Assembly (NCBI RefSeq): GCF_002019735.1 | Contig: NZ_KV917378.1 | Location: 434,001-498,000, forward strand | Source: Salipaludibacillus agaradhaerens | GTDB taxonomy: Bacteria; Bacillota; Bacilli; Bacillales; Salisediminibacteriaceae | DNA length: 64,000 nt | Direction of reading: 5' to 3' | Part shown: positions 37,358 through 46,212 of the stretch, in pieces | How positions within the stretch are numbered: the first letter of the stretch is position 1 | Layout: each line of letters starts with the position of its first letter | Program-made: the position numbers and the translations under genes | The notes under the pieces: model-generated | Database searches by the model: none | Told to the model about the DNA's origin: nothing | Seen by the model: the letters and a program-made list of their open reading frames with translations, nothing else

Positions 37358-38728
37358 TTAAAGATTTGCTTGTGAACCTTTTACTTGTTGCTGTTCTTCT
37401 TGTCGCTTTTTCTTAAATTTTTTCGTTTCGTTAACCACGACACCTGAGAGTAGAAGCAATGCCACTAAGTTAGGGAAGGCCATTAATCCGTTCATCACAT
37501 CTGCAAATCCCCACACAATATCCAGGGATACAACTGCACCGATAAATAATGCCAAAACAAAAACTATACGATAAGGAAGAGAGACCTTTTCTCCAAATAA
37601 ATAAGTGAAGCACTTTTCCCCAAAATAAGACCAGCCAATGATGGTAGAAAAGACGAAAAAGAGTAACGCAATCGCCACGACATAACCACCGAAGCCAGGC
37701 AAGAATTGTTCAAAAGCAGCTGAAGTAAGCTGGGCAGCAGAATCATACTCGTCGGCTGCTAAATACATTTGACTCATGACAAGTGCCAGACCAGTCATCG
37801 TACAGACAATAATCGTATCAATAAATACTTGAGTCATGGATACGAGTGCTTGTCTTGCTGGAAGGTCTGTTTTAGCGGCAGCGGCAGCAATTCCTCCAGT
37901 ACCTAAACCTGCTTCATTAGAGAATATGCCTCTAGCTACTCCTTGTTGGATGACCGCTCCAATTGCTCCTCCTGCAACAGCTTGACCAGTGAATGCGTCA
38001 GTAAAAATTAAGCTGAAAGCGCTAGGGACATCTGCAATATTCATGATGATAATAATAAGTCCGGCAAAAATATAAAAAATAATCATAACAGGAACAATAA
38101 CACCCACAACTTTACCAATACTTTTAATCCCACCTATAATAACTAAACCGACTAGAAGTGCCAAACATGCACCAGTTAACCAGACAGGAATGTTAAAGTT
38201 TTGATAGGCTACACCGGCGGCTTCATGAGACTGTACCATATTACCGATACCGAATGCTGCTACAGCAGCAAAACCAGCAAAGATAACGGCAAGCCATTTC
38301 ATCTTTAGACCTTTTTCAATGTAATACATAGGTCCACCAGACATTTCGCCATTTTTATTTTTCTGTCGATAGTGTACACCTAAGATAGCTTCACTGTATT
38401 TAGTGGCCATGCCAACAAAGGCTGTAATCCACATCCAAAATATAGCCCCTGGTCCTCCGACGGCAACAGCTGATGCCACACCTGCAATATTGCCAGTTCC
38501 GACTGTGGCTGCTAGAGCGGTCATAAGAGCTTGAAAGTGAGAAATATCCCCTTCTGCCCCATCATCTCGTTTTTTAAAGACTAACGATAAGGCATAAGGA
38601 AGCTGCTGGAAGGAGAAAAAGGTGAGACGCACTGTTAAGTACAGGCCTGTTCCTACGAGCAAAATAATAAGCGGTAAACCCCACACTAAACCACTTACGT
38701 CACTAATAATTTTTTCTACTGTTTCCAC
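37358..38728 (-). CDS. sodium:amino acid (alanine/glycine) symporter, AgcS family
   Basis: 456 residues with about 11 membrane helices. The family motifs ATVGTGNIAGVASAVAVGGP, GGPMYYIEKGL and FSNEAGLGTGGIAAAAAKT are intact. The start GTG 38728 has AAGGAG 8 bases upstream; the in-frame GTG 38734 is only 2 bases away. It imports alanine or glycine with sodium in the membrane, fitting a sodium-based physiology. Its terminator lies at 37264-37304; single gene. Confidence 0.9.
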   Translation of the reverse strand: METVEKIISDVSGLVWGLPLIILLVGTGLYLTVRLTFFSFQQLPYALSLVFKKRDDGAEGDISHFQALMTALAATVGTGNIAGVASAVAVGGPGAIFWMWITAFVGMATKYSEAILGVHYRQKNKNGEMSGGPMYYIEKGLKMKWLAVIFAGFAAVAAFGIGNMVQSHEAAGVAYQNFNIPVWLTGACLALLVGLVIIGGIKSIGKVVGVIVPVMIIFYIFAGLIIIIMNIADVPSAFSLIFTDAFTGQAVAGGAIGAVIQQGVARGIFSNEAGLGTGGIAAAAAKTDLPARQALVSMTQVFIDTIIVCTMTGLALVMSQMYLAADEYDSAAQLTSAAFEQFLPGFGGYVVAIALLFFVFSTIIGWSYFGEKCFTYLFGEKVSLPYRIVFVLALFIGAVVSLDIVWGFADVMNGLMAFPNLVALLLLSGVVVNETKKFKKKRQEEQQQVKGSQANL

Positions 38729-38734
38729 TGACAC

Positions 38735-39278
38735 CTCTCCTTTAAAAAATGTTTTTTCCGTACGAGGAAGCTACTGTATAAATGGCAAAGAGTCTCGTGA
38801 AAATAAGGAGCATTCGTTAATACCTCGTACATTAATCTTTACTAACTATGCCTGAAAGAGAACCATAAGGTTAACTTTTCTGCTCATTTATTATGTCACA
38901 AAGCTACTGACCAAACGTTTTAGGAAAGTAACTCTGTTCTATAGAAAAGAGTATGTAATGAGCATTCAGATACTGAATATAAAGAATATTCTATCATAAA
39001 AAAATTAAAGGGCATATGTTTTTCTGAAAAAGTTATGACAGACAATTTTACAATAAATCTAATAGCGTTTAATTCTTATGACAATGTGATGAAAAGAGCG
39101 AATTTACAATTATATCGCTTATCCTACAAATGGTTTGATCTTATTCAAAACGTTAAAAGAATAATGAATGACCTATAATTTTAATGATTTAAAGTGGCAA
39201 AATGGTTCTATCTTATAAAAATAATGGATAGGACATTATACATAAAATAGAATTATCCAAACTTTTTCACATTTTCTA
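38735..39278. other. long AT-rich gap before the eps operon
   Basis: No gene is visible. The strand carries the divergent AgcS promoter and a strongly AT-rich tract ahead of the eps promoter, room for additional regulator sites. Confidence 0.5.
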
Positions 39279-39307
39279 TTGACTTGTTCGTTATTAAGAA
39301 TTATCAT
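39279..39307 (+). promoter_or_regulatory. eps operon promoter, sigma-A type
   Basis: TTGACT (39279-39284), exactly 17 bases, TATCAT (39302-39307). The spacer is made of the operator-like repeat TGTTCGTTATTAAGAAT. The epsA ATG is 75 bases downstream. This is the only strong promoter I see before the 25-kb gene cluster. Confidence 0.7.
39284..39301 (+). promoter_or_regulatory. putative SinR-type operator, site 1
   Basis: TTGTTCGTTATTAAGAAT, found again identically (18 of 18) at 40808-40825. It lies between -35 and -10, so a bound protein would block transcription. The GTTC...GAA layout resembles the SinR box family (GTTCTYT). The regulator at 49157 is the obvious candidate. Confidence 0.55.
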
Positions 39308-39335
39308 TAGGGAAACAGGCAAGGTTTTAATGTTT

Positions 39336-39350
39336 TTGTTCTTAAAGAAG
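39336..39350 (+). promoter_or_regulatory. putative SinR-type operator, site 2
   Basis: TTGTTCTTAAAGAAG, with a TTCTT.AAGAA inverted repeat, about 20-30 bases after the expected transcription start. It resembles the TTTGTTCTCTAAAGAGAAC operator of the B. subtilis eps promoter. Confidence 0.5.
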
Positions 39351-39382
39351 CACAACCACACTGAGAGAGGCAGGGGATAAGT

Positions 39383-40090
39383 ATGTCCATTAAAACGAAC
39401 GAACTGCAAATTAAGAACATTTTCATTGCTCTAAAGAGGCGAGTCTGGTTAATTGTGCTAATGACTTTGATTACAGGAGGAGCAGGCCTGTTTTACACGC
39501 TATCAAATCCTTCGGTACCGATTTATGAAGCGTCATCTTCAATAATCATATCTGAGGAACGTGCGAACATGAACACCATCAAAGTCTTTGTTAAAGAAAG
39601 AGTTGTACTTGAAGAAGTGTCGAACGAGTTAGATTTAGGAAAAACAGCTAATCAGCTTGGTCAACAAATTACAGCTCAAGATATTGAAGGCTCACAAATT
39701 GTTCAAATAAGTGTTCAAGATAGCTCTCCTGAAAATGCTGTTTCAATCGTGAACACATTAGCCTCTATTTTTCCTGATGTTGTAGAGGAAAGACTAGGAT
39801 ACTCAGACATTGGCGTTCTTTCAGAAGCGACTCTTGCTGAAAGTGAAACACCTATCTACACACCAGGTTACAATCTTGTCTATTTCAGTCTATTATTGGG
39901 GGCAATTATTGGCGTTGGTTTAGCGCTGCTGCTAAATGGCGTGGACAATAAGTTAAGATCAGAGAGAGAACTTGAGAGCACTACTGAACTCCCTGTCATC
40001 GGTAGCGTCTCGAAAATGTCGTATACAACTAGAAGGCAGAATACGGCAGACAGCAGTAATACAGACTTAAGAGGTGAAACGATTGTTTAG
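39383..40090 (+). CDS. epsA: EpsA, Wzz-like chain-length/kinase-activator membrane protein
   Basis: 235 residues. Two membrane helices (about 21-41 and 163-185) bracket an extracellular Wzz domain (SNPSVPIYEASSSIIISEE). The C-terminal cytosolic tail is the activator of the partner tyrosine kinase, as in YwqC/CapA-type modulators. It overlaps the start of epsB. It sets polymer length and is the first gene of the operon. Confidence 0.85.
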   Translation: MSIKTNELQIKNIFIALKRRVWLIVLMTLITGGAGLFYTLSNPSVPIYEASSSIIISEERANMNTIKVFVKERVVLEEVSNELDLGKTANQLGQQITAQDIEGSQIVQISVQDSSPENAVSIVNTLASIFPDVVEERLGYSDIGVLSEATLAESETPIYTPGYNLVYFSLLLGAIIGVGLALLLNGVDNKLRSERELESTTELPVIGSVSKMSYTTRRQNTADSSNTDLRGETIV

Positions 40091-40793
40091 TTTAAAGAAT
40101 AAAAAGCATTACTCTTTATTTTTTAACAAAACAGGTTCTGTGTTAAATGAAGAATTTCACCGAATCAAATCTAATATTGAGTTTGCTTCGTTTAAAGGGA
40201 ATTACCATTCTATTGCAATTACGTCACCTCAAGAAAAAGAGGGCAAAACAACGATTATTAGTCACTTAGCGTTAACGTTAGCTCAAGAGGGTAAAAAAGT
40301 ATTGTTAATAGATGCAAATTTTGCAAAACCTGAAATTAGTAAACAGTTTGACATTCCTTTAGAAGTAGGGCTGAGTAATGTTCTTATTGGACAAAAAAAG
40401 CTGAGAGATGTCATTAATGTGAGCGAATACAAAGGGCTGGATGTACTTGCGGCCGGCCCTTTGTCGAAGCAGTTAGTTGAATTGGTGCAATCAGCAGACA
40501 TGGATCATGTTTTAAATGAAGCTAAAAAGAAATATGACTACATTTTAGTAGACACTCAAGCCGTTTTAATAAGTCAAGTAGCTCGAGTTATTACTAATAA
40601 ATGTGATGCTACGGTTCTTGTTACAAGAAAAAGTAAAACAGATGTCTCGCTTATTAATGAAGCTAAAAAGTTATTAGAAAGTTATAATGTCAATCTTATT
40701 GGTCTTATATTTAATGATAAGAATTATTCATTATTAAATTTATTTAAGAGTCAAAAAAGCTATTCGTTGGCAAATTTATTTAGACGAAGCTAA
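40083..40793 (+). CDS. epsB: EpsB, BY-kinase-like ATPase with altered motifs
   Basis: 236 residues from TTG 40083, preceded by AGAGGTG; GTG 40074 lies within that site. Walker A EKEGKTT (about 52-58) is present. Walker A' reads LLIDANFAKP rather than LLIDADLRKP, and Walker B reads ILVDTQAVL instead of IIIDTPP. The C-terminus (SLANLFRRS) lacks the usual tyrosine cluster. It overlaps epsA. In the family it phosphorylates itself and sugar enzymes; here autophosphorylation may be weak or lost. Confidence 0.8.
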   Translation: MFSLKNKKHYSLFFNKTGSVLNEEFHRIKSNIEFASFKGNYHSIAITSPQEKEGKTTIISHLALTLAQEGKKVLLIDANFAKPEISKQFDIPLEVGLSNVLIGQKKLRDVINVSEYKGLDVLAAGPLSKQLVELVQSADMDHVLNEAKKKYDYILVDTQAVLISQVARVITNKCDATVLVTRKSKTDVSLINEAKKLLESYNVNLIGLIFNDKNYSLLNLFKSQKSYSLANLFRRS

Positions 40794-40807
40794 TTTTTTT
40801 ACCCTTG

Positions 40808-40825
40808 TTGTTCGTTATTAAGAAT
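40808..40825 (+). promoter_or_regulatory. second copy of the 18-base operator-like repeat
   Basis: TTGTTCGTTATTAAGAAT, identical to 39284-39301. It follows the epsB stop by 14 bases and precedes the EAR-like leader. No convincing promoter overlaps it here, so it may act as a second regulator-binding site or be a by-product of duplication. Confidence 0.55.
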
Positions 40826-40849
40826 ACAGGAAATATCTCTCTTCCTTTA

Positions 40850-40946
40850 TCAACAGAGGTACTCGGCCATGCTGTGGGTTTCATTATAATAAACCTTAGA
40901 CGTATATCGTCACTGGTATGGAGTGAGGATGGGTTAGATGCCCATT
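40850..40946 (+). ncRNA. EAR-like (eps-associated RNA) antitermination element
   Basis: In B. subtilis the EAR element lies between epsB and epsC and makes RNA polymerase ignore terminators in the long eps operon. This gap has the same position and is highly structured: GGGTTT/AAACCT (40876-40896), GACG/CGTC (40899-40911), CACT/AGTG (40911-40925), ATGGG/CCCAT (40929-40945), with AGGT and TACTC able to pair elsewhere, as in a pseudoknot. An intrinsic terminator follows directly. Assignment is from context and structure; I have not compared it with the Rfam model. Confidence 0.6.
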
Positions 40947-40951
40947 AAGAT

Positions 40952-40984
40952 GCAAAAAGAAGGCGTTTCTGCGTCTTCTTTTTG
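40952..40984 (+). terminator. intrinsic terminator between epsB and epsC
   Basis: Stem AAAAAGAAGGCG/CGTCTTCTTTTT with a T run. It lies inside the operon directly after the EAR-like element, exactly where an antitermination target would be expected. Confidence 0.8.
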
Positions 40985-41101
40985 TTTATTTAAATAAATC
41001 ATACATATTAGCAATCATTTTTTCTTTAAATGATGATACACGCTAAATCATTTTAAAAGACAACAAATGTGCTTTATTGAGAACTGAGAGGGGGATCATT
41101 A

Positions 41102-42949
41102 ATGAGTATTCACAAAAGAACAAGCTTGTTTATTGCACTGGATACATTATTTATTCTTATAGCATTCTTTTCAAGTTTCATCATTATTAATGAGCCACAA
41201 ATTTATTTCAATGTTAATTTTTGGCTATCGTGTACGATAATCCTCTTAAGTTATCATATGTTTTCATTTTTATACAAAATGAACAAAAAAGCATGGGAAT
41301 ATGCAAGTGTTGGTGAACTTAAAGTGATTTTAAAAACACTTACTTTTTCTATCGTGTTTAATGCCTTTATACAATTACTTATTTTTGATCACATACAATA
41401 TAGAATTTTATTTATCACATGGCTATTGATGGTCGTATTAATTGGTGGTGCAAGATTTTGGTGGCGTATGAGGAACCAAGATCACAAACGTATAGATCTT
41501 ACTAAAAAACGAACATTGATTGTGGGCGCTGGATCAGCAGGTACGATGGTTGCTCGGCAGCTTTTACAAAATCAAAGTGCTGATTTACGCCCGGTAGCGT
41601 TTATTGATGATGATGCCAACAAACAAAAACTTGACATTTATGCATTACCTGTAGCAGGTTCAACGGCAGATATACCTAAGGTCGTAGAAAATATGAAAAT
41701 AGAAAATATCATCATTGCTATTCCGTCACTTAAACGTCATAAGCTCCAGCAGATTTACCAATTGTGCTCAACGGTAAAAGTCAAAACGCAAATTCTACCA
41801 ATGATTGAAGATTTAGTTACTGGGAAAGTATCCGTTAAGCAATTCAAAAATGTTTCAGTTGAGGACTTGTTAGGACGAGAAACAGTTGAATTAGATAACG
41901 AGTTAATCGGGGATACCATCACAGGTAAAAACGTTCTTGTGACAGGGGCAGGTGGTTCAATTGGTTCAGAATTATGCCGACAAATTATTAATCATGCTCC
42001 AAAAAAATTAGTTTTACTAGGTCATGGGGAAAACAGTATTTATAATATCGAAATGGAATTGAAAGAAATAATGAGTCACTCCATGACAGAGATTGTCACA
42101 GAGATTGCAGATATACAAGATGAAAAGAAGCTATTAACTGTATTTGATAACCATGCGCCAGAAGTGGTTTATCATGCTGCAGCACATAAACACGTGCCTT
42201 TAATGGAACGAAATCCGGAAGAAGCGATAAAAAACAATACGATTGGATCATTGAATGTTGCAACTGCTGCCCATAACGCTAGGGTTAAAACATTCGTCAT
42301 GGTTTCAACAGATAAAGCGGTCAATCCAACAAGTGTGATGGGTGCTTCGAAACGTTTAGCTGAAATGGTTATTCATGATTTAAACCAAAAAAGTAAGACT
42401 ATCTTTACCGTTGTACGCTTCGGTAACGTATTGGGAAGTAACGGGAGTGTTATTCCACTATTTAAAAAGCAGATTGAAAAGGGCGGCCCAGTAACAGTTA
42501 CACACCCTGATATGGTTCGTTATTTTATGACGATACCAGAAGCATCAAGGTTAGTTATTCAAGCTAGTTGTCTTGCTCAAGGTGGAGAAACATTTGTCTT
42601 GGATATGGGCGAGCCCGTTAAAATAGTTGATTTAGCCAAAAATTTGATCTCTTTAAGTGGCCACAGTGAAGAAGAAATAGGCATTGAATTTACAGGTATT
42701 AGACCAGGTGAAAAATTATATGAAGAGCTATTGAATAAAGATGAAATTCATGATGAGCAAATCTTCCCGAAAATTTACCTTGGAAAATGTGCTGTCACAA
42801 ATATTCATAAGGTTGAAAAATTATTATCTAGTTACGCTTTTATGGATAAAAAAGCATTGAGGGCCAAAGTACTTGAATTAACAAATGGACCAAAACATGT
42901 AGCTGAGCCGGTTTCTTCGCATGAAGAATTACACCTGTCAGCTAAATAG
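41102..42949 (+). CDS. epsC: EpsC, membrane-bound UDP-sugar 4,6-dehydratase (PglF/CapD type)
   Basis: 615 residues. Four membrane helices (about 1-115), a CoA-binding-like Rossmann domain (VGAGSAGTM, about 140) and a short-chain epimerase-dehydratase domain from TGAGGSIGSELCRQ (281). The catalytic triplet Thr403-Asp404-Lys405 and Met413-x3-Lys417 (SVMGASK) match PglF, which uses Met instead of Tyr. The product should be UDP-4-keto-6-deoxy-GlcNAc, the substrate of EpsN and EpsM for making a bacillosamine-like sugar. AGAGGGGG precedes the ATG. Confidence 0.92.
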   Translation: MSIHKRTSLFIALDTLFILIAFFSSFIIINEPQIYFNVNFWLSCTIILLSYHMFSFLYKMNKKAWEYASVGELKVILKTLTFSIVFNAFIQLLIFDHIQYRILFITWLLMVVLIGGARFWWRMRNQDHKRIDLTKKRTLIVGAGSAGTMVARQLLQNQSADLRPVAFIDDDANKQKLDIYALPVAGSTADIPKVVENMKIENIIIAIPSLKRHKLQQIYQLCSTVKVKTQILPMIEDLVTGKVSVKQFKNVSVEDLLGRETVELDNELIGDTITGKNVLVTGAGGSIGSELCRQIINHAPKKLVLLGHGENSIYNIEMELKEIMSHSMTEIVTEIADIQDEKKLLTVFDNHAPEVVYHAAAHKHVPLMERNPEEAIKNNTIGSLNVATAAHNARVKTFVMVSTDKAVNPTSVMGASKRLAEMVIHDLNQKSKTIFTVVRFGNVLGSNGSVIPLFKKQIEKGGPVTVTHPDMVRYFMTIPEASRLVIQASCLAQGGETFVLDMGEPVKIVDLAKNLISLSGHSEEEIGIEFTGIRPGEKLYEELLNKDEIHDEQIFPKIYLGKCAVTNIHKVEKLLSSYAFMDKKALRAKVLELTNGPKHVAEPVSSHEELHLSAK

Positions 42950-43056
42950 CATGCCATTTAAAGGAGCAATGATCTGTTAGTATTCAAAATGGCTTTACTC
43001 CTAGCTGCTCATAGATATTAATAACGGTGTAATGACATCATAGAAGGAGGCTCCTT

Positions 43057-44214
43057 ATGCAGTCTAACAAAATATTATTATGCGCCACAGTAGACTATCA
43101 TTTTAAGGCATTTCACCTTCCTTTTATGAAATGGCTTAAGGAACAAGGCTGGGAAGTTCATGTAGCAGCAGCGGGACAGCAGACGTTAGCATATGCTGAC
43201 AAAAAGTTTGATATTCCGATTCAACGATCACCTTTTAAAAAAGAAAACCTGCAAGCCTATAAACAACTGAAGCATATCATTCGTAAGGAACAGTATTCAA
43301 TTATTCACAGTCATACGCCAATGGGTGGTGTCATAGCAAGACTTGCTGGAAGATGGGCCAGAGTGAATCTCAACACAAAAGTGATCTACACGGCTCATGG
43401 CTTTCATTTTTGTAAAGGAGCACCTGTGAAAAATTGGTTACTCTACTATCCGATAGAGAGAGTCCTAAGCTTTTTTACGGATACGTTAATTACGATTAAC
43501 AATGAAGATTATAAAAGAGCTTCAACTCATCGTTTTTCTTCCAAAGAGATAGCGCATGTTCATGGTGTTGGTGTTGACACTCATATCTTTAAACCTGTTG
43601 GAGAACGCGTGAAAAAAAAGAAAAAAGTACAATTAGGTTTTGATGAAAATGACTTTTTACTTGTTTATGCTGCGGAGTTCAATCGGAATAAAAATCAGCA
43701 GCTACTGATTCGAATGATGGCTAGCTTGTCTAGCTGTGCTCCAAAAGTGAAACTATTACTTGCTGGACCTGGCGATATGACGCCTTGCGAAGAGTTAGCC
43801 ACTCGTTTAGGTGTTCAGCATCATATCTCATTTATGGGATTAAGAGATGATATTAAAGAAATCATTCCTGCTTGTGATATGGCCGTAGGGTCAAGTTTAC
43901 GAGAAGGTCTGCCAGTTAACATTATGGAAGCAATGGCGTGTGGTCTGCCAGTCATCGCCACTAAAAATCGTGGCCATTCTGAACTTATAACATCTGGTGA
44001 AAATGGATGGATTTTAAAAGAACCTGTGCCAGAGCTTTTCGCCGAAAAGGTAATACTCTTAACTAAAAATGAAGAGATGCGTCAACGGTTAGGTAAAGCG
44101 GGCAGAGATATTATTCTATCCACCTACAGTTTAAACATCGTGTTAGAGGAGTTAACACATATTTATAAGAAATATATGGACGAAGAGGGTGTCAGTGAAT
44201 GGGCAGTCCAGTAA
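43057..44214 (+). CDS. epsD: EpsD-like family 4 glycosyltransferase
   Basis: 385 residues. The N-terminus ATVDYHFKAFHLPFMKWLKE is nearly the same as EpsD of B. subtilis. The C-terminal GT4 site SSLREGLPVNIMEAMACGLP is intact. It adds a sugar to the lipid-linked repeat unit at the inner membrane face. GGAGG lies before the ATG; overlap of 16 bases with the next gene implies coupling. Confidence 0.88.
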   Translation: MQSNKILLCATVDYHFKAFHLPFMKWLKEQGWEVHVAAAGQQTLAYADKKFDIPIQRSPFKKENLQAYKQLKHIIRKEQYSIIHSHTPMGGVIARLAGRWARVNLNTKVIYTAHGFHFCKGAPVKNWLLYYPIERVLSFFTDTLITINNEDYKRASTHRFSSKEIAHVHGVGVDTHIFKPVGERVKKKKKVQLGFDENDFLLVYAAEFNRNKNQQLLIRMMASLSSCAPKVKLLLAGPGDMTPCEELATRLGVQHHISFMGLRDDIKEIIPACDMAVGSSLREGLPVNIMEAMACGLPVIATKNRGHSELITSGENGWILKEPVPELFAEKVILLTKNEEMRQRLGKAGRDIILSTYSLNIVLEELTHIYKKYMDEEGVSEWAVQ

Positions 44215-45347
44215 GAATTTTGCATGCAGTCGTGAATATGAATCGAGGCGGTGCTGAAACATTGATTATGAATTTATATCGGCACCTTGATCGCTCAGCG
44301 GTACAATTTGATTTTCTCACGTCTTATGAAGGGGAATTTGATGCGGAAATCGCCAGCTTAGGTGGACGGGTGCACCGCTTGCCAGCATTAAAAGAAGTAG
44401 GCCATTTTCACTACTTAAAAGCTGTGAATGATTTCTTTAAGACAAATAAACAGTACTCTGTTGTCCATGCGCATATGGATAAAATGAGTGGGCATATTTT
44501 GTCTACTGCTAAACGACACGGTGTACCTATAAGAATTGCTCATAGTCATAGCACTTCAAGTGAAGGCCATTTAGCTATTCGTTCTTATAAGTGGTATACA
44601 GGTCAGAAGATTAATAAAGCGGCAACAGATCGATTGGCATGCTCACAATCAGCTGGTAGCTGGCTATTTGGGCGTTCAGTCAACTTTAAAAAAATTAATA
44701 ATAGTATCGATAGTGAAAGCTTTGAGTACTGTCATGAAAAAAGAATGAATGCTAGAAAAGAATTCGGTCTGTCAGAAGAGCATTTTGTTCTTGGACATGT
44801 AGGGCGTTTTAGTCAGCCGAAGAACCATACTTTCTTAATTCATATGTTCTTAAAAGTGGTTACTCACATCCCAAATGCACGCTTGCTTCTTGTTGGTGAA
44901 GGGCCTCTAAAAGAACATATAATGTCTCTTGTAGAACGCTTGAAACTAGAAGAACATATCGCCTTTTTAGGAAAAAGATCCGACATTCCTGAAGTGTTAA
45001 CAGGGTGTGATGCCTTCGTCTTCCCATCATTATATGAAGGTTTACCTGTTTCTTTAGTTGAAGCACAAGCGTCAGGGCTCCCTTGTCTCGTTTCAGATCA
45101 CGTCACACATGAAATTGATATAGGGGCTGGCTTAATTCAATTTTTAACTTTAAGGGAGAGTGAGCAATGGGTAAAATCCCTTATAGCGTTGGAAAGGAAT
45201 CGTCCTAAACGCCAATCTCAGCATGAGCGTGTTGTTGAGAAAGGCTTTAACATTTTAGAGACGGCAACTGCTTTACAATCTTTCTATCTTAAGCGGTTGA
45301 AGGAGGTAAGCCATGATAAAACTGACGGTCTTCACGCCAACATATAA
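44199..45347 (+). CDS. epsF: EpsF-like family 4 glycosyltransferase
   Basis: 382 residues beginning LHAVVNMNRGGAETLIMNLY, the EpsF-type N-terminus. The nucleotide-sugar site FPSLYEGLPVSLVEAQASGLP is present. The gene starts inside the end of epsD and overlaps the next gene by 35 bases. A close paralogue lies at 50697, so sugars are added by at least two related enzymes. Confidence 0.85.
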   Translation: MGSPVRILHAVVNMNRGGAETLIMNLYRHLDRSAVQFDFLTSYEGEFDAEIASLGGRVHRLPALKEVGHFHYLKAVNDFFKTNKQYSVVHAHMDKMSGHILSTAKRHGVPIRIAHSHSTSSEGHLAIRSYKWYTGQKINKAATDRLACSQSAGSWLFGRSVNFKKINNSIDSESFEYCHEKRMNARKEFGLSEEHFVLGHVGRFSQPKNHTFLIHMFLKVVTHIPNARLLLVGEGPLKEHIMSLVERLKLEEHIAFLGKRSDIPEVLTGCDAFVFPSLYEGLPVSLVEAQASGLPCLVSDHVTHEIDIGAGLIQFLTLRESEQWVKSLIALERNRPKRQSQHERVVEKGFNILETATALQSFYLKRLKEVSHDKTDGLHANI

Positions 45348-46212
45348 TCGCGGATACTGCCTTCATCAATGCTATGAAAGTTTAAAAAGGCAGACAAATA
45401 AACATTTTATATGGTTAATTATTGATGATGGCTCAACTGATAACACAGAGACACTTGTTAAACAGTGGATAGATGAACAAGAACTTAACATTAACTATGT
45501 TAAACAAGCGAATCAAGGGATGCATGGTGCTCACAATACGGCTTATGAGACAATTGATACGGAGTTAAATGTTTGTCTTGACTCAGATGATTTGTTTCAT
45601 GAAGAGGCTGTGGACAGGATTTTGTCATTTTGGAAAGCTTATGGCTCAAATAAGGTTAGTGGTTTTGTGGCTTTAAACGCTAATGAAGAAGGGGACATCC
45701 TCGGCAGTGAACTGCCGAAAGGAATCACGTCATCAACATTGTTCGATCTTTATTATAAGCATGGTATAACAGGTGACAAAAAGTTGATTTACCGTACTGA
45801 AGTGGCTAAAAACTTCCCGTATCCACTTTTTGAAGGGGAAAAATACGTTGGACTTGCTTATAAATACTACAAACTGGATGAACAGTATCCGTTATTATTA
45901 ATGAATCAAGTTGTTTGTCTAGTGGAATATAGGTCTGACGGTTCTACTATGAACATGCTGCGACAATATAAAACGAACCCGAAAGGTTTTGCTTTTTATA
46001 GACATCAGCTCATGACACTATCATTAGCTAATACGACATTTAAATTTCGTCAAGCTATTCACTACGTATCAAGCTCATTATTGAGTAAAAATAAAGCGTT
46101 TTTTAAAGAAAGTCCAGCTCCTTGGCTAACTGTTGCGGCTCTGCCATTTGGGGTATGTTTGTATGTATATATAAATTTAAAATTTTTAAAAGAATTGAAA
46201 GGATCTCATTAA
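45313..46212 (+). CDS. family 2 glycosyltransferase (PTYNRG type)
   Basis: 299 residues. FTPTYNRGYCLHQCYESLKR, LIIDDGSTDNTE and NVCLDSDDLFHEEA (DxD) give a GT-A fold enzyme, with a C-terminal hydrophobic helix (about 270-292) for membrane attachment. It does not match EpsE. AAGGAGG precedes the ATG; the stop overlaps the epsG start (TAATG). Confidence 0.85.
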   Translation: MIKLTVFTPTYNRGYCLHQCYESLKRQTNKHFIWLIIDDGSTDNTETLVKQWIDEQELNINYVKQANQGMHGAHNTAYETIDTELNVCLDSDDLFHEEAVDRILSFWKAYGSNKVSGFVALNANEEGDILGSELPKGITSSTLFDLYYKHGITGDKKLIYRTEVAKNFPYPLFEGEKYVGLAYKYYKLDEQYPLLLMNQVVCLVEYRSDGSTMNMLRQYKTNPKGFAFYRHQLMTLSLANTTFKFRQAIHYVSSSLLSKNKAFFKESPAPWLTVAALPFGVCLYVYINLKFLKELKGSH

